This document shows positions 46,310-58,151 of a stretch of 64,000 nt of DNA, piece by piece. The notes beneath the pieces were generated by a model. The model was not told the origin of the DNA and did not search any database. It saw nothing but the letters and a program-made list of their open reading frames with translations. Each line of letters begins with the position of its first letter. The first letter of the stretch is position 1. Location: contig PYST01000105.1 of NCBI GenBank assembly GCA_003049485.1, positions 1 to 64,000 of the forward strand, in the 5' to 3' direction. This DNA is from Ophioceras dolichostomum (lineage: Eukaryota > Ascomycota > Sordariomycetes > Magnaporthales > Ophioceraceae). The translations under genes and the position numbers were made by a program.

Positions 46310-48780
46310 GGTGGGCGACTCCTTGGTAGGAGGAGAAATGCTGTGTAAGGTAGGTCGATAGTACTAGGTATGCGTGGTAGCACTGAAGAGATTACCAAAA
46401 GGAGAATACAACAAAGCAGGCAATGGCAAACCTTTCGACAGATGCAGGTAATCGGATGGAAGATGTGCGAAGGGACTGAACGGAATGGCACTGCATCGTA
46501 GGAAGGGCAACATGGGACGATCTGCCATCATCTTATATCCCTCGGCCTCTTGAAGAATCCGGCGAGGCAACGCAGGGTTCTCTCCTCTAGAGCCCATGCC
46601 CTGGCCAACGGCAAGCAGGACCGGGTTGATGCAGAAATCTCCGACCGTTCTCCCTGACCCCTTCGTACATCTCTTGTTCGGACTCCCGATCCCATTCCTC
46701 CTGCTCCTCCCTCCTGCCACTATGCAAAAAAAAAGAGAATGGGCACGAGCGCCGGCAGCCGGAAAGTTGGGCAGTACGAACGGGCGAGCGATGGATGGAT
46801 GGAGGGGTGGGAGGGGGAGCAGAGCACAGAGGCACAGAGCACACAAGCACACCGCTCGCTCCTGGAACCCTGCCTCCTGCCTTCACTCCCTCCCTCCCTG
46901 CATCGCATCTTTTCAGTCTGCCGTGCACGACCCCCTTTCCTGCGCGAACCTGCCCGGGCTGGCACTCTTCGAAGCAGTGCCGAATCTGGTCGAGAGGGGC
47001 ATTTTGGCACCCTGTAATGGACGATAATGGAACGCTGCAAGCACTATAACAGGTGAAGAGGAGAAAATCGCGGGATCGACCTCCAAACGAGGAGGGGACC
47101 CTGGCCTGGCTGCTTGGCGATGGGGTGTGAGCGATCGGGCTTCTGAGACGAAGTTGGGATGAACGAAACATGCGCCCAATAGAAAGTCGCCATTCCGACC
47201 AGGGGCTTCTGTGTCATGATGGGCTTCCATGGTTGTATTTCCGGTTTCGGCCTTTCTCGTGTGTGCTAGATGTGTGTGCTTGATGGTAAGTCACCTTGCT
47301 ACCACTTGACCACTAACTGGCTCAAAACAAAGCGAACAGACGAGAAAGCAAAGAGAGAAAAACTCAAAAGAAAGAAAAGTGTGCCTCTTGGACCTTCTCT
47401 CATGAGGTCAGAGTTCTGACAGTTGAGGTCGGTGCCGCACACCCGCAGCGAGTTTCTCTAGTTCGTTGGCGATCGCAGCGTTCGCAGGAGTGACGCTACT
47501 GCAGGTGCGGGACAATCGTTGAACGCCCGGATCCGTGCGCGCATGCATCTTTGTGGGATGGAGGGGTCGGGGTTTAGGAAGACCGTGAGAATTGCTTCGG
47601 CGGGACTTTCTTTTGAGACTTTTTCCTCTACGACATCAATGGGTTGATAAATGCCCTCGGCTACCATCCAACAAGCGAGAGCGGGGTGGCTTGCTCACGG
47701 GCGTTATCCCGTGACGACGAACGGAACAGAATGCACCTGCAAACCCCGCCTTCTATCGTCCGCCACGTTGCCTCGATATCAACAGTGTCCAGTCCGTTTC
47801 CGTCTCTCGGCGCGGAATTGTGGATATGCGCAGCCGCCGACTCCCGCGCGGGGACTGGAGGGCGTTAGCTTCGGAGACGGGGCAACTCATGAAGGAGATC
47901 GAGATGGGGCGACATAGGTGATATGGGCGTAGCCGACATCCAAGGCTCGACCTGTCTGATATCCGATCCTTCCTCGTATCAAGCCAACAAAAAGGGCCGA
48001 AAAAATGATTTGATATTTTGAGATTCGGGTGCGATGGTGCCGCAGCTAGAAGATCAAAGAATCTTTGCCCTACGAGGCTGGCGTGTCCGGCACTCTTCGG
48101 TCCTAGAAGATTTCAAATGCTGATAGATACTGGGCCAAGTGGGCTTCCTGGCATGCTCATGTTAACTGAATCCGCCGGTCTGCTTAGGGCTGCTTAGGAT
48201 TAAGCTAAGTAGCTAACGGCCAGGACGGATCGTTACAAAACGCTACTGGCCGCTAAAGATCTCTGGGCAGGCGATCGCCAGTCCATGCATGTTTCCAAGC
48301 TACGCAATCGTATTCACGGACCTCAGACAACTCGCGTATGTAATTCGCCTAGAGGGGCACATTCAGCCTCCTGGGGAGTCTTCCTGAGAGACAGTTCAAA
48401 CCACCGGCGAAGAGGACCAAGTCCGGAGCTCATAGAGAGACGGGGAGGTAGGACCTACATGCAGACGCGACTGCCGGGGGAAGGAATTTATCCGCCGATG
48501 GTGAGTGATCCGGCGTCACGGTGGTGTTGGGGGCAAGAATCACGGCGTATAGGCATACATATATCCGGCTTCCTGGACCTGGTCTCAATGTCGGTTATGT
48601 AAGGGGCCTGGCATACGGTGGTGTGTGCTCCAAGTCCTCCACGTGCTTGCCTCCATGTTGAAGATGGCTAGTGCGTCAATACGACGTCCGTTCTTAGATG
48701 GATGGTGGTGGCACTCAGCCGGAGGAGAGTCCATACGCTCCCTTAGCTTTCCAGAAAGCGAAAGCTACCCTACCACCCTT
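46310..48780. other. Intergenic, no supported gene
   Basis: The left part is the promoter side of the gene at 46309. Several overlapping open frames near 46600-47200 lie on both strands over GC-rich sequence and show no family. Confidence 0.45.
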
Positions 48781-49293
48781 CTAGCATGCGGGCTCACTGT
48801 CGAAACATATCGTCCACGCGTGCGGAGGATGGAAGTAAACGAGCTGGTGTGTACAGGAAAACCAATGGGGGAGGGCGATGTTGATGAAGAAAGAGGGTTT
48901 GGTGCGCGGGCCGCTGCCGATATGGAGGGTGAAAGGCAGAGAGGTGAATATGTACCCCAGCCCCGTGTCCTCTTCGGGGTTGGCTAGCATGCATGCCGCT
49001 ATTGCCCTGTGTGTGTATTCTGGGTAGAGCTCGTCTTCGCTTGTCACAAGTCTCCAGTGCCCAAAGATGAAAGCCCAGCCTGCCCAGGTGCGGGAGAAGC
49101 GGTAGATCGTGGAAAGTCGCTCAAGTATGGGGCCCTGTCTGCTTTCCTGCGGCGGCTTTGGCCTATGCGCCCCGTCCCATACGGGTGGTAAAGGGAAGGG
49201 CTTGAGTGCGTGGCAACCGGCCAACTCGGGCTCTTCGAAAAGACTCTCCGGCGAAGTCCACCTTCTGTCAAGGCCAACAAAGGGCGTGCCCAT
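48781..49293 (-). CDS. Possible hypothetical protein (weak)
   Basis: An ATG-started frame of 170 codons on the minus strand. The middle reads like protein (STIYRFSRTWAGWAFIFGHW, then TSEDELYPEYTHRAIAACM) and is richer in aromatic and acidic residues than random GC-rich frames nearby. There is no signal peptide, domain or splice partner I can support, and the C-terminus looks random. It may be a remnant or part of an unspliced gene. Confidence 0.25.
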   Translation of the reverse strand: MGTPFVGLDRRWTSPESLFEEPELAGCHALKPFPLPPVWDGAHRPKPPQESRQGPILERLSTIYRFSRTWAGWAFIFGHWRLVTSEDELYPEYTHRAIAACMLANPEEDTGLGYIFTSLPFTLHIGSGPRTKPSFFINIALPHWFSCTHQLVYFHPPHAWTICFDSEPAC

Positions 49294-50411
49294 ACCCCTT
49301 TCAGTGCAGCCACTGATGATGCCAAGATAAGGGCTGGTATGTGGAAGTCATGGAGACCAGGAAAGTGCTCCAAGGTTGGCAGCAGTCACTTGACAGTCGA
49401 TGGGATTAGAAAGACCACTGGGAAACGTGAGGTAACACACAGCCTCTTTCTACTAATACTCCGTTGATACAAACAGGGGGAAAGCACGCGTAAGTCAGCT
49501 GCCAACAGTATGCAGGGCTTTGACTTCAAACAAAAGCTGATGGGTGATGCTCGAGAAAGGGCAAGTGGGAATACCCAAATCGCCATCGCGATGCTAAAAA
49601 TCCACTTGGAGAGGCATATAGTTCGGGCTGAGGAGTCACGAGATAATGTGTGACGAGGGGGGACAAGAGCATGCTTGACAGAAGGGCGTACATCTGCACG
49701 CATCGCCTCAGCTCGGAATGACTCTTTTGGCCAGAACCCTGCCAGGCCCACGACGGCGATTGGGCAATGTCCACCATCGCGAGAGACGGGACAGTGGCTG
49801 GGCTCGGAGCGTAGGATGATGGAAGAGGCAAGCAGCCAATTGCTGGCCCACAGCGATGTAGAACCATCCAGGATCGTCTGGTTCGCGGCGGAAATGATTG
49901 TATCAGGGCGATGAAGAAGAGGCTTGTGATCGTGGTGTGACGTGTTTGAAGGCAGCTCTTATCGATAGCAGTGGGGGTTTGTTTAATCAGTACCAGCGTC
50001 TACATACAATGCTGCCGCAGCAGCTATGTCACCCATTAGCATTCACCCCTCTTACTCACGCCGAAAGTCCGGGGAAGCTCAGCTCGACCTACGACGATGA
50101 CTCGACCGATACGTTATGCTTTCGACTCTCCAGGGACACCATCTGGCTATTATATCTAGACACCAACGACTGCAACAGTCGACATTCCAATTCCTTCCTT
50201 TGTTCGTATCCCATTCTCAATCGGCCATCAATGCAATTATCACGGTAGCACCTTTTCCGAGGCAAACAACCCACCAGATCCATCGAGAATGATCCCCCGA
50301 ATACACCAGTGAACTGATCGGACTTCCCGGCCCTAACCTGACCAAACCTCCGAACCTGTACGTGAACGCGTAAACGACAGATAACGCGACTGCACCTGCC
50401 TGTCCTGCACA
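49294..50411. other. Intergenic, promoter of the GTPBP1-like gene
   Basis: No recognisable gene; short open frames only. The last few hundred bases precede the GTPase start. Confidence 0.5.
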
Positions 50412-52568
50412 ATGGCGTCGAAAACAATAAAACAGCTCCCGCACGAGAAGCGGAAAGGCGAGGCCGCCCTCAGCGAATTCGCCGAGTACGTGGAGAGGCA
50501 GCAGTCGCTGCGGTACCCCTCCGCTGCTGCTGGTGCGGCCGGTGCGCGATCGGCCGCGGCTGCCAACCCCACGACGAGCGCTGCGGTCGATTCCACCGGC
50601 GGTGCTAGTGCGGATGCCGACCACCACGCCGAGCTAGACGACATCCTCGACGCACTCGACCTCTCTGACGCTACCCCCCGAGTGCGTCTGCGTGAGCTCC
50701 TGCTGCCGACCGCCACTGCGGAGGCCGAGGCCGAGGCGCACGACAAGCTCGCGGCGCTGCTGGCCGAGAGGATAGCGGCCGACCATGGTGAGTTCGTGTT
50801 CGAGATCGGGTACGAGGACAACGGCGATAGCATGCGGCTCTCGCGAGACGAGTGGGACGTCGCCCTCCGCAGGCTGACGGCCGCGGCCAAGGCCGTCCAG
50901 TCCGAGTGCCAGCTGCTGCTGACCAAAGGTGTGGGCGGGCCGCTTGAGGCCGAGTCGAGCAACGGGAAGGAGAAGGAGTGCTCCGGCAAAGTGCTCGTCC
51001 GACAGGCGCCCGCCACGGTCGAGAACGTCATCGAGACGCGGATCGCCGTGGTCGGCAACGTCGACGCAGGCAAAAGCTCCATGCTGGGCGTCCTCGTCAA
51101 GGGCGATCTCGACGACGGCAGGGGCAAGGCCCGTGTGAACCTGTTCCGCCACAAGCACGAGATCGAGACCGGGCGCACCAGCTCCGTCGGCATGGAGATC
51201 ATGGGCTTCGACACCGCCGGAAACGTGATAACGTCCGACACCGGCCGCAAGCTCTCCTGGGAGGAGATCGGCAAGCGCAGCGCGAAAGTCATCACGTTCA
51301 CCGACCTGGCGGGCCACGAGCGCTACCTGCGCACCACCGTGTTCGGCCTCCTGTCCAGCAGCCCGAACTACTGCCTCCTCATGGTGGCGGCCAACAACGG
51401 GCTGATCGGCATGAGTAAAGAACACCTGGGCATCGCCCTGGCGCTCAACGTGCCCGTCCTCGTGGTCGTGACCAAGATCGACATCTGCCCGCCTAACATC
51501 CTGGAGCAGACCATTACGCAGATCACCCGGATCCTCAAGTCGCCCGGCGCCCGCAAGGTTCCCGTGTTCATCAAGAACCGCGAGCAGTGCATCAACACGG
51601 CCACGCAGCTCGTCAGCCAGCGCATCTGCCCCATCTTCCAGGTCTCCAACGTGACGGGCGAGAACCTGGACTTGGTCCGGACGTTCCTGAACATCCTGCC
51701 GCACTACGGCCGGTACGACTCCGAGGCCCGCTTCGAGTTCCACGTCAACGACACCTTCTCCGTGCCCTTCGTGGGCACCGTCGTCAGCGGCATCGTCAAG
51801 TCGGGAGTCGTGCACGCGGGGGACAGCGTCCTCATCGGCCCGGACTCGCTGGGCAATTTCACGCAGACCAGCGTCCGGTCGATCGAGAGGAAACGCATAG
51901 GCGTGCCCGCGGCGTCGGCGGGCCAGTCTGCATCTTTTGCCCTTAAAAAAGTGAAGCGGAAAGAGGTCCGGAAGGGCATGGTTGTCCTGCCCAAAATCGA
52001 GGGCGAGGCTCCGCCTAAGGTGTATCGCGAGTTCGTCGCTGAAGGTTAGTTATTTGCCCAACTCTTCCTCCTCCTCGTCACCATCATAATCCCTGTACCT
52101 ACCGTAGGTAAGTAGACATCATAAGCTAACAAACACCCTCACTCTCTAGTCCTGATCCTCTCGCACGCCACCACAATAAAGACTAAGTATCAGGCGATGC
52201 TGCACGTCGGGCCCGTCTCTCAGACCTGCGCCATCATCGACGTCGACCGGCCCTTCATTCGCACGGGCGACCGAGCCCTGGTCGCGTTTCGCTTCGTCCA
52301 GCGGCCCGAGTACCTCGCGCCCGGCGACCGGCTGCTCTTCCGCGAGGGCCGCACCAAAGGCCTCGGCATCGTGAAGAGCGTCGGCTACGACCCCAGCGTG
52401 CCGCTGCGGCAGCGCGGGGAGGGTTCGTCCGCCGGCGGCGGCACCGCCGTTGACGAGGTCGGAGCCGGTTCTTCTGCTGCTTCGGTGGCCGGTTCCGGCG
52501 CATCTGCGTCGACTGCTGCGCAGGATGTCGCTTCGACTAGTGGTGGAGGGGTACAGGTTGGTGCTTAG
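50412..52568 (+). CDS. GTPBP1/GTPBP2-like translational GTPase
   Basis: Exons 50412-52044 and 52150-52568 give about 683 aa; the intron is GTTAGT...TAG. The G domain carries P-loop GNVDAGKS at 215-222, switch II DLAGH at 298-302 and TKID at about 354-357. The whole follows the EF1A-like pattern, with beta-barrel domains II and III after it (FVGTVVSGIVKSGVV; then, across the splice, HATTIKTKYQAMLHVG). The switch region TSSVGMEIMGF matches the GTPBP1 family rather than EF1A, eRF3 or Hbs1. GTPBP1/2 are linked to ribosome rescue and mRNA turnover in animals; the fungal role is less clear. The N-terminal 190 residues are Ala/Glu-rich and helical, and the C-terminus ends in a Gly/Ser tail. Confidence 0.9.
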
Positions 52569-53865
52569 GAGTTCGGAGTTTTGTGTCGGCGTACTTGATT
52601 TTCTTGATGCCTCTTTTTGGCCTTTTTTATCGGAGTAGGTTTGTTTCTGTTCTCGTCGGGCTCTGCTTCCACTGTGTGGCCTTGGCAGGTTTGCTTGTCC
52701 TGATTCGCCTCGTCTATCTTCCTTTGCATATATGTGTTTAATGATTACATGAATTCTTTTTCCTTTCTGCTACTATCTATCGCCATCGTAACGTCTTTTC
52801 GGCTAGTAGGAAGTCGAAGTGCGCTTAGATTTTTGTAACAGGGAGGGTATGTCAGGTATGGTATATAAGGCCCCCCCTCTGAGGGTTTTGTCTCACGTCT
52901 CATACCAGGCGCTCAACCTACTAGCGTCCGAATGTGAAAAAGATAGATATTTTGTATCTCTGTGATTTGCCTCCAATCACGAAACAACACCTCAATGTGA
53001 TATCGCAGTTTCTAGCCTCTGGCAAAAGCGAATATCATATCCCAATCCTTCACAACAAAGCCAGCTTCCTTTTCCAGTTCCTAAAAAAAAAGAAATTCAC
53101 TGATGCGAGCTCTAGTTAGTTGGCTAAGCAGTCGGTCATTCACTAGGGCGGCGTCTCCCCCCTGTCGTCCGTTCGACTTCCTAGCCAGCGAGCTTTTTAG
53201 CATGTATCTTTTTGGCAGGATTGGTGCTATTCGATAGTAGATCGGTCATGTGTTCGGCCACCACGCCGCTCAATGGGTCACTGAAAGGAAAGGAGGTGTT
53301 TGGCTTGCTTTCCCATAACGTCAGCCAATTATGTTGGTCCGGATACCTCATAAGCTGTTGTTGCAGAGCACGAAGCTACTGCGACATGTGCGTATTAGGC
53401 CCCGTGCACCGATCTACCTCTGGAACGAACCCCTTGACCCCCTTATTTCTATCCGTCCATCATCCACTTTGAACTCCGGCCGACCGACACCTCGCTTCCA
53501 TCAATATCGCTTCCATGACCAGTAGTAGAACAATGGAGTATTTACCTCCTTCTATAAACCAGTTTTCATCCGTGACTTCACCCGCCTGCTTACGAGAAAA
53601 GCCGCTGACGTTTGGTATGCCAAAAAGAAGAAGAGGGAAAGAGAAAAGAAATGGGCGCGCAGAGAGGGGCTCCCAAAAGAGGACTCCCAAAAGAAGGGGG
53701 GATTAAGAGGAGATAAATAGGAGAAGAGGAAAAGAAGCAAGAAGAGAAGGAGGACTAGAGCCTTTCCCATGTGCTAGAGCCGGCTTTAAGTAGGACGGAG
53801 TAAGAAGGAAGAAGGAACATCACTTCTTCGTCGAGGTGGCCCTCTCTTCTTCGGGGTGACCTTCC
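52569..53865. other. Intergenic between convergent genes
   Basis: No gene seen. A purine-rich stretch lies at 53620-53760, with a 14-bp tandem repeat of CTCCCAAAAG at 53670 and 53684. Confidence 0.55.
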
Positions 53866-55326
53866 TCATCGCCGTGCCCTTTTCGCAACGGCCTTCTTCT
53901 TCTCGGCCGGGCCAGCCTTCTTCTGAGCCGGAGCTGGAATCGGAGCCGGAATCGGAGCAGGAGTCGCAGCGGGAGCGGGAGCCTCTACCGCAGCGGGAGC
54001 CTCCGCCGGAGCGAAACCGTTGGCTGCCACGTCGATCTCGCTGACGCCGGACCTGGCGCTGACCGCGTCCCAGTACGCCTCGACCTCGAGTCGGGCGATG
54101 TCGTAGACCTTCTCTCCGCTTTCCCAGGTGGTCATCTCCTTCTCGGTCGAGTATCCCTCCCACTGCACGAGGTAGTTGAACTTCTCAGTCTCGGCCCGCT
54201 CTCCCCCCTCGTGAGCTTGAGCAGTGGGGTTGTTGTTGTCGCGCCTTCTCTCGAACTTCTTCTTCTTCTTCTTAGGGGCCGAGAACGGCGGTGGACGATG
54301 GTCCAGGATGGAGAACACGCGGTTGTAGCCTTTATCGACCGCCATGCGTCCGCCGGGGAGGCTCGCCCAGTACGCGTACACGGTGTAGGGGGCCTGGGCC
54401 TGGATGACGCGCTCCGGCTCCCAGGTCGGGCCGGCGGCGGCCCAGACGACCCTGAGGTCGAAGGCGTGCTCGATGTCGTGGGAGGATGGGCGGTGGCCGT
54501 CGATGCGGAGGATGCTGAAGTGCCTGTCGGAGAGCTCGTAGCCGACGATCACGCGGCAGGCGTCGTTCTCTCGGTTCGTGATGACTGCGGCCGGGGAGTC
54601 GCTGTCGGCGCTGCCTTCACGCTCCTGGACCGTCTCCTCCTCCTCTTGGTCTTGGTCTTGAATAGGGCGGGCAGAGCTCTTGTCTTGCTGGGCAGGGGTC
54701 CCATCGTCCTCGTCATCCTCCTCTCCCTGGCCACCCTCGCGGGCGACAGCGTCTTGGCCGGCGCTGGGATTGGCTGGAGATGACAGCTCTGGGCTCTGGG
54801 CTCGGTAGCTGCTCGGAATGGCAGCATCACCATCGTCGTCATCGTCGGTCAGCTGAGAGGCGGCATCATCCTCCTGCTGCGACACAGCTGGTCGGAAGGC
54901 CTGCACGGTTGGCGAGTTCTCGGCCGAGTCAGGGACCTCGGTCCCTGTAATGATACAGAGAGAGCCAACAGTTAGTGACGGTTCTCACACATAGGGAGGT
55001 GCCTAGGTAGAGAGGGAGACGGCCATGCCTCCGTTTGACTTACTGTTCGCAGCCCGGCGCCTCTGTGAATGACTGGGCAGCAGGGGGGGCGGCGTCAACG
55101 ACTCTCGCTGGGGGCGGGAGCCAAGTCTTTGCCTCTTGAGGAGAGGGCTTCGGACGAGGTCTACTTTGTCCGTCTCCGCCTCCGCCGGTCTCTTCGGCGG
55201 CGGTGAACCGAGACTTACCAGGCCGCTAGAGAGGCGGCGGAGAAGGCCGCGTCCAAACAGGCTCATACCGCCGGCCGTTTGGGAGAGGTCAGATGAAGGA
55301 CTGCGGGGCCGCTGTGCTCTAGACAT
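53866..55326 (-). CDS. Protein with two chromodomain-like modules
   Basis: Exons 55326-55044 and 54944-53866 give about 453 aa; the 99-nt intron is GTAAGT...CAG and the phases agree. Exon 1 is basic and Ser/Pro-rich (for example SPLLKRQRLGSRPQR), a likely nuclear signal. Residues 100-230 are acidic. Around 255-297 lies a divergent chromo-like unit (DLRVVW...TWEPERV...VYAYW). Around 349-392 is a clearer chromodomain (FNYLVQWEGYSTEKEMTTWE...EVEAYWD). Between them sit a Lys run and an Arg run. The tail is Ala/Pro-rich and ends basic. Chromodomains read methylated histone tails or bind RNA; fungi also carry them in retrotransposon integrases. Here no integrase is attached, so a chromatin-associated protein is inferred. 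Whether the aromatic cage is complete cannot be judged by eye. Confidence 0.7.
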
Positions 55327-56184
55327 GTTGAACAAACCAGGCGGAAATGCGAATACGGTTAGAAATTGGTCGTAAAAGTCGGGCAAAACACTGAGGATAG
55401 GAAGTTCACGGCGCTTTGTCTGAGAGAGGGGAAGAGAGAGAAAAAAAAAAAGTCTGGGGCAAGGCTATAAATGGAGAGGGCAAACGGGGGCGTTTGCTTT
55501 CAGATGCTATTGAGAGCTCACTTACAATACTACACTCTGTTATTTGCTTCCAGATTCTATTAGGAGCTCACGTACAATAGCACCATCAATCTAAAGCTCC
55601 ATTAGAAGGCTAGCTGTATTGAGGGCCTGTAGAAATACAGTAAGTAATGCAATAGACGCGACCACTTATGAAGTATCAAGTATCAAACTAACGGACCGTA
55701 GATAATTCGGACGACTAGACGACTATTGGGATTCTAAAAAGATCGGAAGCCTCTTTTGGACCGAAGGAGTCCCTGCAAACGAAAACGAGAGGATGTGTTT
55801 GGGTATAAGATTGATTGCCTTGCTGTCTCGCGTTGTCGCGTTTGTCCGCTAGACTGGGACTGGACAGGGGTTTAAGTGCGGGTAGGGGATCCTTTGTTAG
55901 GGGGCACGTGATGCTGAACCAACGCCTTCTTCTCGCATTCCCTTCTATCTCGCAGATTTACGGCCCTTGTGTCCGCTTGGTTCCCGTGGCAAACGAACGC
56001 ACTTGTGTTACCTCAAGCATTTCTTTCCCTCTAGGTATCCTCTCTCGCGGAATTCTCGTTGGCGTGGTCCGATGTTAGTTTAGGTTTGGTGAGTGCATGG
56101 GAACCGGAGCGGAGGGCGGGGTAGGTGGGGCAGCTAGTCTTATAATGCTTGTGAGTGCCCTCGACCAACACCTCCCATTCGATG
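55327..56184. promoter_or_regulatory. Upstream region of the chromodomain gene with a 50-bp tandem repeat
   Basis: Promoter side of the minus-strand gene. At 55493-55530 and 55543-55580 two copies about 50 bp apart share TTTGCTTYCAGAT, CTATT and AGGAGCTCAC-type blocks ending in TACAATA. A third, weaker copy may follow near 55590. Confidence 0.6.
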
Positions 56185-56271
56185 GGCTTCGTGGTCTAGT
56201 GGTACGATTCCTGTTTTGGGAACATTTCTCAAAATTACAGGAGGTCCCGGGTTCGAGCCCCGGCGAAGCCC
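56185..56271 (+). tRNA. tRNA-Pro(TGG) with a 15-nt intron
   Basis: Acceptor arms GGCTTCG and CGAAGCC pair fully, with discriminator C at 56271. D arm GTCTAGTGGTA; anticodon stem CCTGT (56210-56214) pairs with ACAGG (56237-56241). The loop is TTTGGG, giving anticodon TGG at 56217-56219. An intron of 15 nt (56221-56235) follows position 37, the normal site for nuclear tRNA introns. T arm CCGGG/CCCGG with loop TTCGAGC. The structure is complete, so the gene should be functional and read Pro CCN codons. Confidence 0.95.
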
Positions 56272-56274
56272 CTC

Positions 56275-56281
56275 TTTTTTT
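56275..56281 (+). terminator. RNA polymerase III terminator (T7)
   Basis: Seven T start four bases after the tRNA-Pro(TGG) 3' end. Confidence 0.85.
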
Positions 56282-57233
56282 GCTGATTTTTCTGTGTTTT
56301 TGGTAACCTACCCCCTTTCTCTCATTTTCTTCCTCTCGAATCAAACGAAACGGCCGCTCCTCTTCCTTCTATTATACCGAATTCTCCTCCGATAGCAGAC
56401 TTTGTGCCGATAAGATTTGGCTTATCAGCCTTCAGCGGCTTGGAGTATGTTCAAACAGACGCCAATCCGGACAGTTAGGCAGGCAATCATCATCGGCGCT
56501 GGCCTCCCGTTTGCCTGCCATTTCTTTCTTTTTCTTTCTTGCAGCCATCATTGAGACTTGTCAAGGAAGGCACCCGGAACAAAGGCGGCCTTCGTCTCGC
56601 GGGCTCGATGCAGTACCTTCATCATATTTCCGGTGCCTTCTGCCTGATACGGCCAGTTCGGTCGTCAGATCTGGGCAGGCTTCTACATGGGAAGTCGTGT
56701 ATCGGATGAACCCCCGATGGACACCCAGCGGAAGCTGCTATATGTACCGGGTCTCCCTTGATAGGTTGCCCTCAGTGTTGATCCGAGCCACCCATATGCG
56801 CAATCCGGGGGCGCCGAACCGTGGGGTTTCTGGCAGCGTCAGTGCAAACCATCCCATCTCATCAGACGGGGCCGCCCCTACAAGCAGTAGATGTTCCATC
56901 TTTGATCTCCTCCTCTTAGAGCATCGGAGGCACAGTTCAAACTCGGGGCGGCACCGGAAGTTATGCCGAAACCTTGCGCCCGCCGTATTGAATCCGGTTG
57001 GCCGCTGGAAATCTGCGAGGTGTTGCTATATAAATAATACTCGCCTACGAGAAAGAAGAGCGGAGGCAGATATTCTCTTCCGTCCTCACAGACTGTCTGC
57101 CCTCTGATATCGTTATGTGATCCAAACCCGCAGTGAAATCTCGTAGCTTTCCATACCTCTAGGTACTAAAAATACCGACCTCCATATAGACACGCCATAG
57201 TATTGCCCAAGAAGGCACATCCTATTTTCCACC
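56282..57233. other. Intergenic, promoter of the methyltransferase gene
   Basis: No gene seen; a plus-strand open frame at 56511-57107 shows no family and starts with a Phe run. Confidence 0.5.
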
Positions 57234-58151
57234 ATGGACACAACCGGATACAAGTCAAGCAACAACTACATCGGCCTGAACAACCAGCACCTAGCCAACA
57301 AGCTAGCCGAGCGAACCATCGACAACGCCGTGCCCTACCTCCGCAAAGTCCTAGACTCCCTCCCTCCCAACTTCACCCTGCTAGACATCGGCTGCGGGCC
57401 CGCCAGCATCACGATCAACATCGCCCAGGACTACCCGCAGTGCACGATCCTCGCACTCGACGAGCCCGGCGCGCTCGCGGTCGCAAAGAAGAACATCGAG
57501 GCCGCCGGCGGCGTCCCCAACATCCACCTCGCGGCCGGCGACGCGCTAGACATCCAGGCCGTGGCGTCGTCCAAGTCGGGGGGAGGCTTCTTCGAGGCCG
57601 TGCGCGGCCGGTGCGACGTCGCGCACACGCACCAGGTGCACATGCACGTGCAGGACGCGCCCCGCCTCATGCGCGAGCTGCGCGCCGCCGTGAAGCCCAA
57701 GGGCGGCATCGTCTGCTGCCGCGAGGCCGACATGGGCCTCATGGCCATGTACCCGGATATGATGGACCAGGTCGAGGCGTCGGCGGCGGCGCGCCTCAAC
57801 GCGCTGGTCCCGCGCGTGTTGACCAAGCGCGGCCAGGACCCCTACGTGGGCCGCAAGCTGGTGTCGCACGCGCTCAGGGCCGGGTTCAGGCGCGAGGATG
57901 TCGAGGCCAGCGTCGGCGTGTGGCTGTACTCGACGCCCGAGGAGCGCGTGTCGCTAGCGCAGCTGTTCGACTCGACGCTTAAGACCCCCGAGGCGGCGGA
58001 GACGACTGGGGAGTTCATGAAGGAACTGGGTGAGGACTTCGACGAGGCGGATTTGGAGAAGGCGGGCAAGGCGTGGGATGAGTGGGTCGCTGCTGAGGAT
58101 GGATGGTGTTGCTTGCTTAGTGGGCAGGTGGTCTGCCGCCGGAACGACTGA
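57234..58151 (+). CDS. Class I SAM-dependent methyltransferase
   Basis: A single-exon gene of 305 aa; start ACCATGG. A Rossmann methyltransferase fold follows an N-terminal helix (YIGLNNQHLANKLAERT). Motif I is LLDIGCGPASIT at about 49-60, the SAM-binding glycine loop. An acidic residue at the end of strand 2 (ALDEPG) should bind the ribose. HTHQVHMHVQDAPRLMRELR near 135 is the post-II region typical of UbiE/COQ5-like and small-molecule methyltransferases. C-terminal helices are acidic. It sits next to a secreted peroxidase on the other strand but no cluster core enzyme is near. The substrate is unknown; a small molecule such as a polyketide, quinone or lipid is likely by family. Confidence 0.9.
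   Translation: MDTTGYKSSNNYIGLNNQHLANKLAERTIDNAVPYLRKVLDSLPPNFTLLDIGCGPASITINIAQDYPQCTILALDEPGALAVAKKNIEAAGGVPNIHLAAGDALDIQAVASSKSGGGFFEAVRGRCDVAHTHQVHMHVQDAPRLMRELRAAVKPKGGIVCCREADMGLMAMYPDMMDQVEASAAARLNALVPRVLTKRGQDPYVGRKLVSHALRAGFRREDVEASVGVWLYSTPEERVSLAQLFDSTLKTPEAAETTGEFMKELGEDFDEADLEKAGKAWDEWVAAEDGWCCLLSGQVVCRRND

Noticed and set aside
57203..57982. 259-codon Arg/His-rich frame over the methyltransferase
   Set aside because: An out-of-frame shadow of the methyltransferase gene in GC-rich sequence.
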